From positions 1 through 64,000 of the forward strand of contig CAVQPS010000011.1 of the NCBI GenBank assembly GCA_963714795.1: a DNA stretch of 64,000 nt, in the 5' to 3' direction. A program made the position numbers and the translations under genes. Source of the DNA: DATIXJ01 sp963714795. GTDB lineage: Bacteria > Bacteroidota > Ignavibacteria > UBA10030 > SZUA-254. The notes under the pieces were generated by a model. That model was not told where the DNA came from and ran no database searches. It was given only the letters and a program-made list of their open reading frames with translations. Positions 53,309-62,612 of the stretch are shown here, piece after piece. The stretch's first letter is position 1. Each line of letters opens with the position of its first letter.

Positions 53309-53464
53309 GATATCATTCTCAGTGAAATACAATTCATCAATCCTTATTCATATTAAAAACAAATCAGAATTTACTTCCCATTTCCAAACATTTTGTTCTA
53401 CAATTTGTTATCTTTCTCAACAAATAATACAGTAGAAGCACAATACTAAAAACACAAAAACTCT

Positions 53465-54031
53465 ATGAACAGATTACTGACTGTCGCATCGAGGGAGGAT
53501 ATTCTTCCCCAATATCGTGAAACCCCGATCGGGCATCTGCTCGAATATCACAATCTCAACCGGGAATTCAAATCGTATTCAAGCGCCGAGTTGTTAATCG
53601 GCATGTGCATGGATAACCGGAAGCATCTTCACATTCCGGATAATTTTGCATTCATCATCCGCACCGGCGGAGCTAATTTGCGGTACAGCGAATTCAAAGT
53701 CTCATATGCGATTTCCGTCGGCGGCGTGCGATGCATCGCGTTAATCGGGCATACGCAATGCGGAATGGTCAATCTCATCGCGCGGAAAGAGCAATTCGTT
53801 CAGGGACTTGTCAAAGCTGCGGGTTGGGAAGAGCAATCTGCCGAAGAACATTTTTTTCACTTCGCCCCGATGTTCGAGATCGGCAATGAAGTCGATTTTA
53901 TATTGAGTGAAGTAAAACGATTGCGGTTGCGGTACCCCAAAATTCTGGTCGCCCCGTTGATGTACCGCGTGGAAGACAATCGTCTTTACCTCATACAGGA
54001 AAGCCCCGGAAGCGGGACTGAACGCCGTTAG
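53465..54031 (+). CDS. Beta-carbonic anhydrase-like protein
   Basis: 188 residues. Zinc ligands fit the beta class: Cys48-x-Asp50-x-Arg52 (MCMDNR, the CxDxR dyad) and His96-x-x-Cys99 (GHTQCGMV), with FIIRTGGAN and YAISVGGVRCIALIGHTQCG in the usual spacing. It is short, and the C-terminal half (VAPLMYRVEDNRLYLIQ) differs from typical members. Interconverts CO2 and bicarbonate if active. A single gene with its own upstream spacing; the interval 53309-53464 shows no feature. Confidence 0.8.
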   Translation: MNRLLTVASREDILPQYRETPIGHLLEYHNLNREFKSYSSAELLIGMCMDNRKHLHIPDNFAFIIRTGGANLRYSEFKVSYAISVGGVRCIALIGHTQCGMVNLIARKEQFVQGLVKAAGWEEQSAEEHFFHFAPMFEIGNEVDFILSEVKRLRLRYPKILVAPLMYRVEDNRLYLIQESPGSGTERR

Positions 54032-54140
54032 GTAAGAAGCTCATAGAATTCATTCAATATTCACTCCTGCCGAATGTGGGAGCGGTTTTTTTACATCACT
54101 GCTACACCCTTTCTACTAAATTGAAAAAAGGAAATTATTT

Positions 54141-55727
54141 ATGAAAAGAATTCACGTCGCGATATCTATTACAATAATTCTTCTGCTGTTTGCTGGCAAT
54201 ATACTTTTTTCACAAAATACGTCCGGGTTAAGAATTGATCCGATGCAGTTTGTATCGCTCAAAGAAGTCCGCAACATCACCCGGACATTGGGTAAGGAAT
54301 TTTATCCGGGATTGGATTACGCAAAGATTCCGGTTCTGTTTTACAGACCGAATGTACAGGAAATTCTTATTAATTATCCTCACCAGCCGAAAGGATTTTC
54401 CATCTATAACGGTTTCAGTCCTTTCACGGATGAAATTATTTATGTGAGGAACGACACGACCATGTTTTCTATCGATGATCAGAACACGAGCACCGATATA
54501 GAAGGTATACCGGTTCTTGTCGTGGCTGATTATTATTCCAGAATGAGAAACCAGCTCACGGATATTATCAGAAACCGGGACAGCGATTTCATTTCTGACT
54601 GGCTCAATAAATGGAATTTTATTCCGTCCCCGTATGATGAAATCAGAATGATCTTGCATGAAGGATTTCATGTTTATCAAGACAAGAAAGCACCGAATAA
54701 ATATGCGAACGAAGCGATGGTCGCCTCCTATCCTCTTCTTGATCCGGTCAATAATGCACTCTATGTATTGGAAGGAAATATATTGCGCGATGCCCTCTTC
54801 GCTGAAGATGCGAAGACGAAAAAGGAAAAGATCAATGAATTTGTCGCAGTCCGCACGTACCGTCAATCGCTCTTGCAATCCGACATGACCGATTACGAAA
54901 ATCTGAATGAATATGTCGAGGGAACCGCAAAATATATCGAGTACAAATTTCTGAAAACCGGAGAAACGGTGAAACCCATCGACGAAATGCATTATCAAAA
55001 CGGATTCAACGGGTACAAGGGAATTTTATCCGGACAATTTAAAACAGAAATAGAGGATATGGTTAAAATAGTTTCCGTCAGCGACAACCGTTTTGGGAAC
55101 AAATTCGGAGCCGGACCGATGCGATACCGGTTATATTATTTGGGAGCTTGCCAGGCGCTTTTGCTCGACGATATTATGCCTGCATGGAAAACGAAAATTT
55201 TTGAAGACAGCGTTTATTTGTGCGATTTGTTGAAACGTTCCGTTAATTTAAACGAACAAGAAAATAAACAATATCTGGAACAGGCAAAAGCCGATTACGG
55301 ATACGACCGGATCTATCAGGAAAAATTACAATTCGAACAGGAAGGAAATCAAAAGATACAGGAACAGTTGAATGTCATCCTCAATACAAAGAATACGCTG
55401 GTAACTATTTCATATCTTCAGTATCCTGATAAGATAGGTATGTCCTATACACCGTTCGGCGTCACGCAGGTCGGCAAGGGATCGGCAATTTATGACATGG
55501 TCCCGGTCGAGGTTCATTTCGATAAGAATGTCGTGCTCAAAATGAAGAAAGTTATCCCGGTTTATCTTGACAAATCCAAGAAAGAAATATCGTTTGCAAT
55601 TGCTACACTTCCCGCAAATATTGAATCATATTCCGGCGATATACTGGATACGGATGAATTCAATTTAGCGAGCGTAAAAACCGAGATCACAAAAGAAAAC
55701 AATCATATCATGATTCGACTGAAATGA
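54141..55727 (+). CDS. Secreted HExxH protein, putative zinc metallopeptidase of unknown family
   Basis: 528 residues. Signal peptide MKRIHVAISITIILLLFAGN, mature from about SQNTSG. His173-Glu174-x-x-His177 (ILHEGFHVYQDK) is a zinc-peptidase HExxH; about 80 residues on, EYVEGTAKYIEYK offers Glu257 or Glu260 as a third ligand, the gluzincin arrangement, and GPMRYRLYYLGACQALLLDD follows. The C-terminal third from about residue 400 lacks catalytic motifs and resembles a beta domain. I do not recognise the family, so peptidase activity is inferred from motif only. Own upstream spacing of 109 nt. Confidence 0.75.
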   Translation: MKRIHVAISITIILLLFAGNILFSQNTSGLRIDPMQFVSLKEVRNITRTLGKEFYPGLDYAKIPVLFYRPNVQEILINYPHQPKGFSIYNGFSPFTDEIIYVRNDTTMFSIDDQNTSTDIEGIPVLVVADYYSRMRNQLTDIIRNRDSDFISDWLNKWNFIPSPYDEIRMILHEGFHVYQDKKAPNKYANEAMVASYPLLDPVNNALYVLEGNILRDALFAEDAKTKKEKINEFVAVRTYRQSLLQSDMTDYENLNEYVEGTAKYIEYKFLKTGETVKPIDEMHYQNGFNGYKGILSGQFKTEIEDMVKIVSVSDNRFGNKFGAGPMRYRLYYLGACQALLLDDIMPAWKTKIFEDSVYLCDLLKRSVNLNEQENKQYLEQAKADYGYDRIYQEKLQFEQEGNQKIQEQLNVILNTKNTLVTISYLQYPDKIGMSYTPFGVTQVGKGSAIYDMVPVEVHFDKNVVLKMKKVIPVYLDKSKKEISFAIATLPANIESYSGDILDTDEFNLASVKTEITKENNHIMIRLK

Positions 55728-55816
55728 AACACCATATTCGGAAGTTCGAACGCAATGCTCAATCAATCCGAATACATTTAAATACTATTTAAAAAATTTT
55801 GAACAAAGGACTTACT

Positions 55817-56320
55817 ATGAAAGCACGTTTCAAATTCATCGGAAGCGCTATTCTCCTGCTCGCAATCTTCAGCAATGCTCATCTTTTCGCTCAGGATTGG
55901 ACGTTGCAACTGACCGGAGAGATGAAAAATCCTCAAACGCTTACGCCAAAAGATTTTTCATCCTTTCCCCGGACCACCGTTTTCGGAATCGATCACGACG
56001 GCAAACGGAACGAATATGAAGGCGTGTCGCTATACAACCTCCTTGCCAAAGGCGGTGTTCCGACGGGAGACAGTTTACATGGAAAAAATCTTCTTCTCTA
56101 TCTTCAAGCCGAAGCGTTGGACGGATACAAAGTTATTTATGCTTTGCCGGAAATCGATACCCTTTTTACCAACAATACAATACTTGTTGCCGATAAGAAA
56201 AACGGCGCGATGTTAGATTCAAAAGAGGGTCCGTTGCAAATTATTGTCCCTGCGGAAAAGAAACATTCCCGATGGATCCGGCAGTTGAAAACTTTGAATA
56301 TTTTGCGAAGCAAGCAGTAA
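55817..56320 (+). CDS. Secreted molybdopterin-oxidoreductase-like domain protein
   Basis: 167 residues from the ATG at 55817. Signal peptide MKARFKFIGSAILLLAIFSN. The mature sequence WTLQLTGEMKNPQTLTPKDF, YEGVSLYNLLAKGGVP, ALDGYKVIYALPEIDT, and KEGPLQIIVPAEKKHSRWIRQLKTLNI matches the sulfite-oxidase-like fold domain that in small secreted proteins usually lacks the molybdenum-ligating cysteine; none is visible here. So a cofactor-free relative is likely. Confidence 0.75.
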   Translation: MKARFKFIGSAILLLAIFSNAHLFAQDWTLQLTGEMKNPQTLTPKDFSSFPRTTVFGIDHDGKRNEYEGVSLYNLLAKGGVPTGDSLHGKNLLLYLQAEALDGYKVIYALPEIDTLFTNNTILVADKKNGAMLDSKEGPLQIIVPAEKKHSRWIRQLKTLNILRSKQ

Positions 56321-56342
56321 TGACTAAAAATAAATCGATACT

Positions 56343-57017
56343 ATGAAAAACAAATCAAGTGAAAAACTGAAGGTCATCATTACCGGCGCGACGGGAATGG
56401 TCGGTGAAGGAGTCGCACATGAATGTTTGCTTCACGAAAATGTCGATCAGGTTTTGATTATCAACAGAAAACCGGGCGGTATGAGTCATCCAAAGCTCAA
56501 AGAAATCATACTTCCAGATTTTTTTAATCTCTCCGCAATCGAAAATCAACTTAAAGGATACACTGCATGTTTTTTCTGTCTGGGAGTTTCATCCGTCGGC
56601 ATGAGTGAGACAGATTATACCCGTGTGACATATGACTTGACGATGAATGTCGCACGAACACTTTCGCGGCTGAATCCCGGCATGACGTTCTGCTATATTT
56701 CGGGAGCCGGAACCAACGAACATGGAAAAATGATGTGGGCACGCGTCAAGGGCAAAACCGAAAGCGATTTGACGAAGCTTCCGTTTAAAAGCGTCTATAA
56801 TTTCCGTCCGGGAATCATCGAACCGACGAAAGGATTGAAGAACACGCTCAAACCGTATCGATATATCGGCTGGCTGTTGCCGTTGATCAGATTGATATTG
56901 CCGAACAGCATTTGTTCATTGAGAGAATTGGGACTTGCGATGATTCATTCAGTTGGGTATGGATATGATAAGCAGGTGCTCGAAGTAAAAAATATTAAGA
57001 AGCTGGCACAGAAATGA
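56343..57017 (+). CDS. Atypical short-chain dehydrogenase / NAD(P)-binding epimerase-like protein
   Basis: 224 residues. N-terminal Rossmann motif VIITGATGMVGEGVAHECL (TGATGxxG), later CFFCLGVSSVGMSETDYTRVTYDLTM, YISGAGTNEHGKMMWARVKGKTE (in place of YxxxK), and YNFRPGIIEP. An extended atypical SDR; substrate unknown. Starts 22 nt after the previous gene's stop. Confidence 0.82.
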   Translation: MKNKSSEKLKVIITGATGMVGEGVAHECLLHENVDQVLIINRKPGGMSHPKLKEIILPDFFNLSAIENQLKGYTACFFCLGVSSVGMSETDYTRVTYDLTMNVARTLSRLNPGMTFCYISGAGTNEHGKMMWARVKGKTESDLTKLPFKSVYNFRPGIIEPTKGLKNTLKPYRYIGWLLPLIRLILPNSICSLRELGLAMIHSVGYGYDKQVLEVKNIKKLAQK

Positions 57018-57149
57018 TGTGAAACATTTCCGGAATAAAAAGCCGGTCATTAAACATTCATACTAACTCTTACAGGGACCACAATCAATCCGGGTTTGAG
57101 ATAACTCCGTCCACGTCAAAAAACTATTATTCACAAAACCAGTCACGCC

Positions 57150-57407
57150 ATGATCGAAAAACTTCATCCTGAAACCCACCATGCAGAAGAAACACTTCGC
57201 AGGTCTATCGTAAAAACCATCAGTTACAGGGCGGTTATTTTAATTCTCGACTTTACTTCGATTTATTTGTTTACCGGGCAAGCTAAGATAGCGTTTGGTT
57301 TTATGATCATCAGTAATATTTATACGACAGTCGGTTATTTTTTCCATGAACGAATCTGGGATAAAATACGGTGGGGTAAAATAGTTTATAAGAAAGCTGT
57401 TGAATAA
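57150..57407 (+). CDS. DUF2061 membrane protein
   Basis: 85 residues: RRSIVKTISYRAVILILDFTSIYLFTG, then FGFMIISNIYTTVGYFFHERIWDKIRWG, the DUF2061 pattern (two helices, YxxxxxxHERxWxxixWG). Often found near sulfate-assimilation genes elsewhere; no such neighbour here. Confidence 0.87.
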   Translation: MIEKLHPETHHAEETLRRSIVKTISYRAVILILDFTSIYLFTGQAKIAFGFMIISNIYTTVGYFFHERIWDKIRWGKIVYKKAVE

Positions 57408-57465
57408 TGAACCGGTAAAATCTCAAGAGGTGGAATCCGCCGGGTTGCTTTTCTCCAACAAAATT

Positions 57466-60285
57466 TTATCTCAGCGTATAGGTAAAATTCGCCATAGCGT
57501 ATCGGGCAAGAACTTCGTTGCGCGTGTCGTCGATATACGTGCCGGTGACGGTATGAACTAAACTTTTATTCTGTCCGAGAACGTCGGCAACACCGATTTT
57601 TAATTCTCCCTTGTCGTCGGCAAAGAATTTCTTCGCAAGACTGAGATTCCACAGAATAATATTCTGATTGAATCCCTGCGACACCCCGCTCGTGTATGCA
57701 TTGCTGACATCGTTCCTCAGCACGATCTCTTTCCAGAATGTCCAGACCCACTTGAACGACACCGTGTGCGAATAGTAGTTGCTGTTCGTATCCGGCTGGG
57801 TGGATATTTTAGAAAATGTATAACTTCCCGCATACGAAATCGTGAAATCGAAATTCTCGCTGATGTTACTTCCAAGCACGAATCCGGCATTGAGCGCGGT
57901 TGCGTTCACGATACTGCGAAGATCGTTCACCATGCCGGGAGTCCGCGTGTAAGTGATTCCCGAATTGAGATTCAACGCACTGCTCAGAAGATCGAACGGA
58001 AAACCGTAGGTAATAAATGTCCTCACGTTCCAGTAACCGTCGAGGTTCACCGGATATGTCAACTGAGTTCCGGGCGTAAGAGTTGTACCGTTGGATAATA
58101 CAGTATCTTTCGAAGAAATGATCGTTGCATTCGCAATGTAATGAGCAGTATACACACCGGACAACAGAAGAAACATACTCTGCGCATGTTCAGAAGATGT
58201 CAAAGAATACCGCGCCAAAAGCGTGTGCGAATAAGATTGAACGAGATCAGGATTTCCGGTATTCAGCAGAAGAGGATTGGAATTATCGATGACCTGCTGA
58301 AGCTGAGTTACCGACGGCGCTACTGTCGACGTCCTGTAATAAATCCGCAAACTTCGATGATCCGGCATGGTATACAGAAACAAAGCGCTCGGCATGACGG
58401 TTGAAAAATTCCTCGTCAGGTCGGCAGTGGCAAGCGTCGGATCACTGCCGTGCAATTGTGCAAGCTGGTACGAGACGCTGGTGGTCAGGTTCATGTCGGA
58501 ATTTCGCCAGTGATAACCGATGCCGGCATTCTGCGTGAAATAATCGTCCAGATACGAATCAGTCAGCGGCAGGTCGGGATCGGTGTACAAATGCGTGATG
58601 CTGTCCAGATCGAATGTTTTCTTGTCGGCACTGTTTCGTGTAAACGACGGATTATAAAAAACCTGAACCATGCTGTTCACTTCAATCGGTTCGGTATAAA
58701 CAAGATTCGCGCTCAGGTTGTGGACATTCGATAGAAAGTTGGATTGTTGTGCGACGGTATCATTCGGAGCGGCATTAATTCCCGTAAACTGATTCCAGGC
58801 GTTGAGAACACCATCGGTTTGTTTCTTATTTGCGCCAGCGCCAAAATCCAGAGAAATCGTTCGACCGGGAAGATCGAATTTATGCCGGGCAATCGCATGA
58901 CCGGAAAGTGTATACCCGGTATTCAGTGCATCAGTTGTCGTTTGCGCTGTTGTTCCGCCTGAGTTTTGTGTTGTAACTCCGTTCAGAAAATTATCCGCCC
59001 TGTTCGTTTGAAAATATAACACCGGAAGAACCGTAATCATGTTCGAAGGATCAGCCATGTAGTCGATTCGCGTGTTGATTCTATTGTTGAAATTCTTACT
59101 CGTCGGTTTGCTGTTTTGATCATAAAGACTTGTCGAATCGCCGCCGAGAAGATATTGACGGTGATCGATTTGCTGATTTTCATTGTCGACTCGATTGAAA
59201 AAATAACTTCCCTGGGCAAACAGATTCGATGCGAGACTGTCGGACATATTCGTGCCGATCATATTCGTGGTATTGACTCCCTGCTGTTGCCCGACGAGTG
59301 AACTGCTTGCACTGCCCGACCTGCCGAACGGATTTCCGCCTCTTCGGTTCCCCCGACCGCCTCCACCACTTCGACCGCCACCTCCCGGAGTTTGCAACCG
59401 GCTATTCGCCGATGTAACACCGAGAAGATCTTGCGTGGAAAAATTTTGCTCATTGATATTGTTCGAAAGACCGACAAGAGATATTCTGCGGTCGCCGTCG
59501 AATAAATTGACATTTCCGCCCGCCTCGTATCGATCATTCTCACCATAACCTGCAGTCGCTTTCCCGAAATGCAGATTACCTCTATCGCGCCGAGTAATTA
59601 TATTAAGCGCTTTCAACGATTGCCCGTCGTCGAAGCCGGTGAATTGCGCCTGATCGCTTGCCTGATCGAAGACCTGAATTTTGTCGATCACTTCGGCAGG
59701 AAGATTGCGGACGGCAAGAGTCGGATCCTCACCGAAAAACGGTTTGCCGTCGACAAGAATTCTCTGCACTGTTTCCCCGCCCGCGGTGATTGTACCGTTA
59801 TTGACGGTAATCCCGGGAAGTTTTGTAAGAAGATCTTCTGCCGTTGCATCGCGGTTCACCTTGACTGCACCGGCACGGAATTCCGTCGTGTCGCCATTCT
59901 GGAGAGCCACCGGAACGCGTCCATGCACGACAACTTCATTCATTTGAACCGGCAAGACTGTCATCACCAATTGACCGAGATTAAGGTCGCCGTTGACCTG
60001 AACGGTATTGGAGATTTTCTGGTGACCAACCGAGGTCGCATCGAGACGGTATTTTTTCGGAAGGATTTTTGAAAACGAAAATATGCCATCCGGATTTGTG
60101 TCCGTGCGGTACTCTTCGGAAGAATCTGCAAGATTAACCAATCGAACATTCACGCCGGAGAGCGGCAAATTCTTTTCATCGAGTATCTTCCCTTGGATGT
60201 AAAAGCCCTGTGCAACGGCTTCGGAAGAAAACATTGCAATGAAGATTCCAATGAGGATAATACAATAAGCGTTAACAATGCGCAT
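57466..60285 (-). CDS. TonB-dependent-receptor-like outer membrane beta-barrel protein
   Basis: 939 residues, leftward among rightward neighbours. Signal peptide (CIILIGIFIAMFSSEAVAQ), then a CarboxypepD-regulatory-like domain (IQGKILDEKNLPLSGVNVRL, residues ~28-110), a TonB plug (LLTKLPGITVNNGTITAGGETVQRILVDGKPFFGEDP, given in part, residues ~145-235) and a large barrel. A Gly/Arg-rich linker (GGGGRSGGGGRGNRRGG) interrupts the early barrel near residue 300. The C-terminus ends in RYAMANFTYTLR. Resembles the OMP_b-brl_3 group of Bacteroidota; substrate unknown. No TonB-box checked. Confidence 0.87.
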   Translation of the reverse strand: MRIVNAYCIILIGIFIAMFSSEAVAQGFYIQGKILDEKNLPLSGVNVRLVNLADSSEEYRTDTNPDGIFSFSKILPKKYRLDATSVGHQKISNTVQVNGDLNLGQLVMTVLPVQMNEVVVHGRVPVALQNGDTTEFRAGAVKVNRDATAEDLLTKLPGITVNNGTITAGGETVQRILVDGKPFFGEDPTLAVRNLPAEVIDKIQVFDQASDQAQFTGFDDGQSLKALNIITRRDRGNLHFGKATAGYGENDRYEAGGNVNLFDGDRRISLVGLSNNINEQNFSTQDLLGVTSANSRLQTPGGGGRSGGGGRGNRRGGNPFGRSGSASSSLVGQQQGVNTTNMIGTNMSDSLASNLFAQGSYFFNRVDNENQQIDHRQYLLGGDSTSLYDQNSKPTSKNFNNRINTRIDYMADPSNMITVLPVLYFQTNRADNFLNGVTTQNSGGTTAQTTTDALNTGYTLSGHAIARHKFDLPGRTISLDFGAGANKKQTDGVLNAWNQFTGINAAPNDTVAQQSNFLSNVHNLSANLVYTEPIEVNSMVQVFYNPSFTRNSADKKTFDLDSITHLYTDPDLPLTDSYLDDYFTQNAGIGYHWRNSDMNLTTSVSYQLAQLHGSDPTLATADLTRNFSTVMPSALFLYTMPDHRSLRIYYRTSTVAPSVTQLQQVIDNSNPLLLNTGNPDLVQSYSHTLLARYSLTSSEHAQSMFLLLSGVYTAHYIANATIISSKDTVLSNGTTLTPGTQLTYPVNLDGYWNVRTFITYGFPFDLLSSALNLNSGITYTRTPGMVNDLRSIVNATALNAGFVLGSNISENFDFTISYAGSYTFSKISTQPDTNSNYYSHTVSFKWVWTFWKEIVLRNDVSNAYTSGVSQGFNQNIILWNLSLAKKFFADDKGELKIGVADVLGQNKSLVHTVTGTYIDDTRNEVLARYAMANFTYTLR

Positions 60286-60636
60286 TGATATTTTGACCCT
60301 GAAAAACGGGGACAGTTTAACGTTGTTATGCTGAGTCCAAAAAGTATTTCATTTTTAGGAACACTTCACCTACGAATAGAGAATCCTTCGAGGTAAACCT
60401 TTGGATACTCTTTTGTGAAGTTGGAATCGAAATCGACAGCAGTGTGCGGTTGGTGTTCAATTGGCAATCTCGAATGATAATAAAACGACATTCAGAAGAT
60501 AACTCTTTCAATATCGCACTGGTTAGTTAAACACGAGCGTTTCGATTTCGAAGAGATTTCTTTGGTTACTTTTCCCAACGGGATGGCGTTGCCACTTTCT
60601 CGGAAAGAAAGTAACATTTTTCCGCTAATCGCTGTC

Positions 60637-60662
60637 GGTGTCAGGTCGGAAGACCTGACACC
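60637..60662. repeat. Hairpin repeat in the 60286-60749 interval
   Basis: GGTGTCAGGTC-ggaa-GACCTGACACC: perfect 11 bp arms around GGAA. Nearby at 60564-60615 there is GGTTACTTTTCC matched imperfectly by GGAAAGAAAGTAAC. Both look like intergenic palindromic repeats. The rest of 60286-60749 is gene-free; promoters of the two divergent genes are expected but not placed. Confidence 0.72.
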
Positions 60663-60749
60663 ACTTTATCCTTGATTTGCACACAAAAAATTGGTATACT
60701 CGAAGAAACTTGGAGGGATTCACTTACAAAATTTATAGGAGAAACACGA

Positions 60750-61301
60750 ATGATTCGCTTGACAAAGATTGCCATCTTGACAATTGCCATCATCTTTTGC
60801 TTGTCCGCAACTCACTCACAAACCACTTCAGAGAGTCCTGCTCTTTTGCGCTCACAAGTTGAATTTCTCGTGGGATCGTTTACCACCATCACGAACATTC
60901 CACCGAGTACTTCGATGCCAAAAGGCGCCTCCGGAAAAGGCACAGCGGTTATTTCATGGGCTCTCGATTCTATGTTCCTCTCGATAGAAAATGAAAACGT
61001 CACTTCTCTTCTCGGTCATTACAAAGGGCACGGCATGCTCGGATACGATGCACAAATGCATCAGTTTGTTCTGTCGATGTTTAACAATTTTGGCGACCAC
61101 CCGACATACCACGGTAACTTCGTCGGTGACACGCTCGTTTTGCAAACGAAAGTAGAAATGCCGGAACATCCCTTCGATCAAAAGTTACTGTGGTACAAAG
61201 ATGGCAAAGCGGTAAAGTTGAAAGTGCTTAATGATTTCGGGAAAGGATTTCTTCCTGCTCTTGAGGAAACTGCAACTCGGGTTTCACAAAAGATAAATTA
61301 A
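60750..61301 (+). CDS. DUF1579-like secreted protein
   Basis: 183 residues from the ATG at 60750, preceded by AGGAG. Signal peptide MIRLTKIAILTIAIIFCLSA. The mature part LRSQVEFLVGSFTTIT, KGTAVISWALDSMFLSIE, GHGMLGYDAQMHQFVLSMFNNFGD and YHGNFVGDTLVLQT follows the lipocalin-like DUF1579 pattern. Function unknown. Its stop is 4 nt before the next gene's GTG. Confidence 0.8.
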   Translation: MIRLTKIAILTIAIIFCLSATHSQTTSESPALLRSQVEFLVGSFTTITNIPPSTSMPKGASGKGTAVISWALDSMFLSIENENVTSLLGHYKGHGMLGYDAQMHQFVLSMFNNFGDHPTYHGNFVGDTLVLQTKVEMPEHPFDQKLLWYKDGKAVKLKVLNDFGKGFLPALEETATRVSQKIN

Positions 61302-61305
61302 GGAC

Positions 61306-61653
61306 GTGACCCAAAACGAATTCCGCAAGATGGCGTTAAGTCTCCCTGAAGCTACGGAAGCTTTGCATATGGATCACCCGGATTTTCGTGTGTCGGGAAA
61401 AATCTTCGCGACACTCGGCTATCCGAATAAATCGTATGGCATGGTCAAGCTTACGCCAAAGCAACAGGCACTGTTCGTAGATGCGGAACCTGACGTGTTT
61501 ATACCTGTCAAAGGTGCGTGGGGCCGGCAAGGCGGCACCAACGTCTATCTTCGAGCCGTGAAAAAAGAGTCGCTGCGCAAAGCGCTCGAATCTGCCTGGG
61601 TAAACAGAGCTCCGAAACGTATCGCATCAAAGATACAGGGACAGGTAGAATAA
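61306..61653 (+). CDS. MmcQ/YjbR family DNA-binding-like protein
   Basis: 115 residues, GTG start at 61306. FRKMALSLPEATEALHMDHPDFRVSGKIFATL, then GMVKLTPKQQALFV and KGAWGRQGGTNVYLRAVKKESLRKALESAW match MmcQ/YjbR (CyaY-like fold). Function uncertain. Tightly spaced after the DUF1579 gene, so probably co-transcribed. Confidence 0.88.
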   Translation: MTQNEFRKMALSLPEATEALHMDHPDFRVSGKIFATLGYPNKSYGMVKLTPKQQALFVDAEPDVFIPVKGAWGRQGGTNVYLRAVKKESLRKALESAWVNRAPKRIASKIQGQVE

Positions 61654-61678
61654 TCTTACAAATTTCAGAAAACTCTCC

Positions 61679-62221
61679 ATGCCAACCAATATCGCATTAC
61701 TCAGAGGAATCAACGTCAGCGGACAGAAGATTATTCCGATGGCAGTCCTGCGTGATCTTTGCACAAAATTGGGATTCTCAGATGTTACAACATATATACA
61801 AAGCGGCAATATCGTCTTCAAATCGGATAAGAAACCGGCATCAATTCAGAAATCGATCAAAGATGCGATAGCGAAGAAATTCAAATTCGATGTGGATGTA
61901 TTCGTTTATACGATTGGCGAACTTAAAAAGATTGTCGTACATTGTCCGTACGATGAATCGAAGCTCTCCGAAAATGAAAAGATTCACTTCACGTTACTGT
62001 CCGCTTTGCCGGACAAGCAAGGCATAGAAAAATTAAAGTCGATCGACGATGCCGATGAATTCAACATTGCGGGAACAACAATGTACCTGCTCACCAGGAA
62101 CGGTTATGGCAATACCCGTTTCAATAATGTGTTCGTGGAAAAAACGCTCAAGGTCCGGGCAACGACGAGAAATTTCAACACGATGAAAAGGCTCATCGAA
62201 ATCGGAGAAGCTTTGGAATGA
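61679..62221 (+). CDS. DUF1697 family protein
   Basis: 180 residues. MPTNIALLRGINVSGQKIIP, LRDLCTKLGFSDVTTYIQSGNIVFKSDKK and LTRNGYGNTRFNNVFVEKTLKVRATTRNFNTMKRLIEI are the full DUF1697 signature. Function unknown. Lies 25 nt after the MmcQ/YjbR gene on the same strand. Confidence 0.93.
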   Translation: MPTNIALLRGINVSGQKIIPMAVLRDLCTKLGFSDVTTYIQSGNIVFKSDKKPASIQKSIKDAIAKKFKFDVDVFVYTIGELKKIVVHCPYDESKLSENEKIHFTLLSALPDKQGIEKLKSIDDADEFNIAGTTMYLLTRNGYGNTRFNNVFVEKTLKVRATTRNFNTMKRLIEIGEALE

Positions 62222-62273
62222 AACATTTCGTCTTTCAGACAAGTACAATAGATTAGCATAGAAAGGAAATTTT

Positions 62274-62612
62274 ATGGATCAGCAAAAAATAGACATGTTT
62301 TTAATGACGTACAGCAAATATTTCGAGTCGTATCATTTGCCGGCAATCCGGGATCAATTGATCAAACTCGACGATTCAAAATACATGCAACTTCATGCAG
62401 CAAATCTCAAAGACCCGACCATCATGCTCATCGTTTCGCTCATCGGCGGGCATTTCGGCATCGACCGGTTTTTACTCGGTGAAACCGGATTGGGCATTGC
62501 GAAACTGCTGACGTGCGGCGGTCTCGGCGTCTGGACGATCGTCGACTGGTTTCTCATCATGGGACGGACCCGTGAAATCAATGTACAACGTTTGCAGATG
62601 GCAATGTACTAA
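62274..62612 (+). CDS. TM2 domain-containing protein
   Basis: 112 residues. About 50 soluble N-terminal residues, then two helices with the TM2 motif GGHFGIDRFLLGETGLGIAKLLTCGGLGVWTIVDWFLIMG. Function unknown. Its TAA is followed directly by the GTG of the next gene. Confidence 0.9.
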   Translation: MDQQKIDMFLMTYSKYFESYHLPAIRDQLIKLDDSKYMQLHAANLKDPTIMLIVSLIGGHFGIDRFLLGETGLGIAKLLTCGGLGVWTIVDWFLIMGRTREINVQRLQMAMY

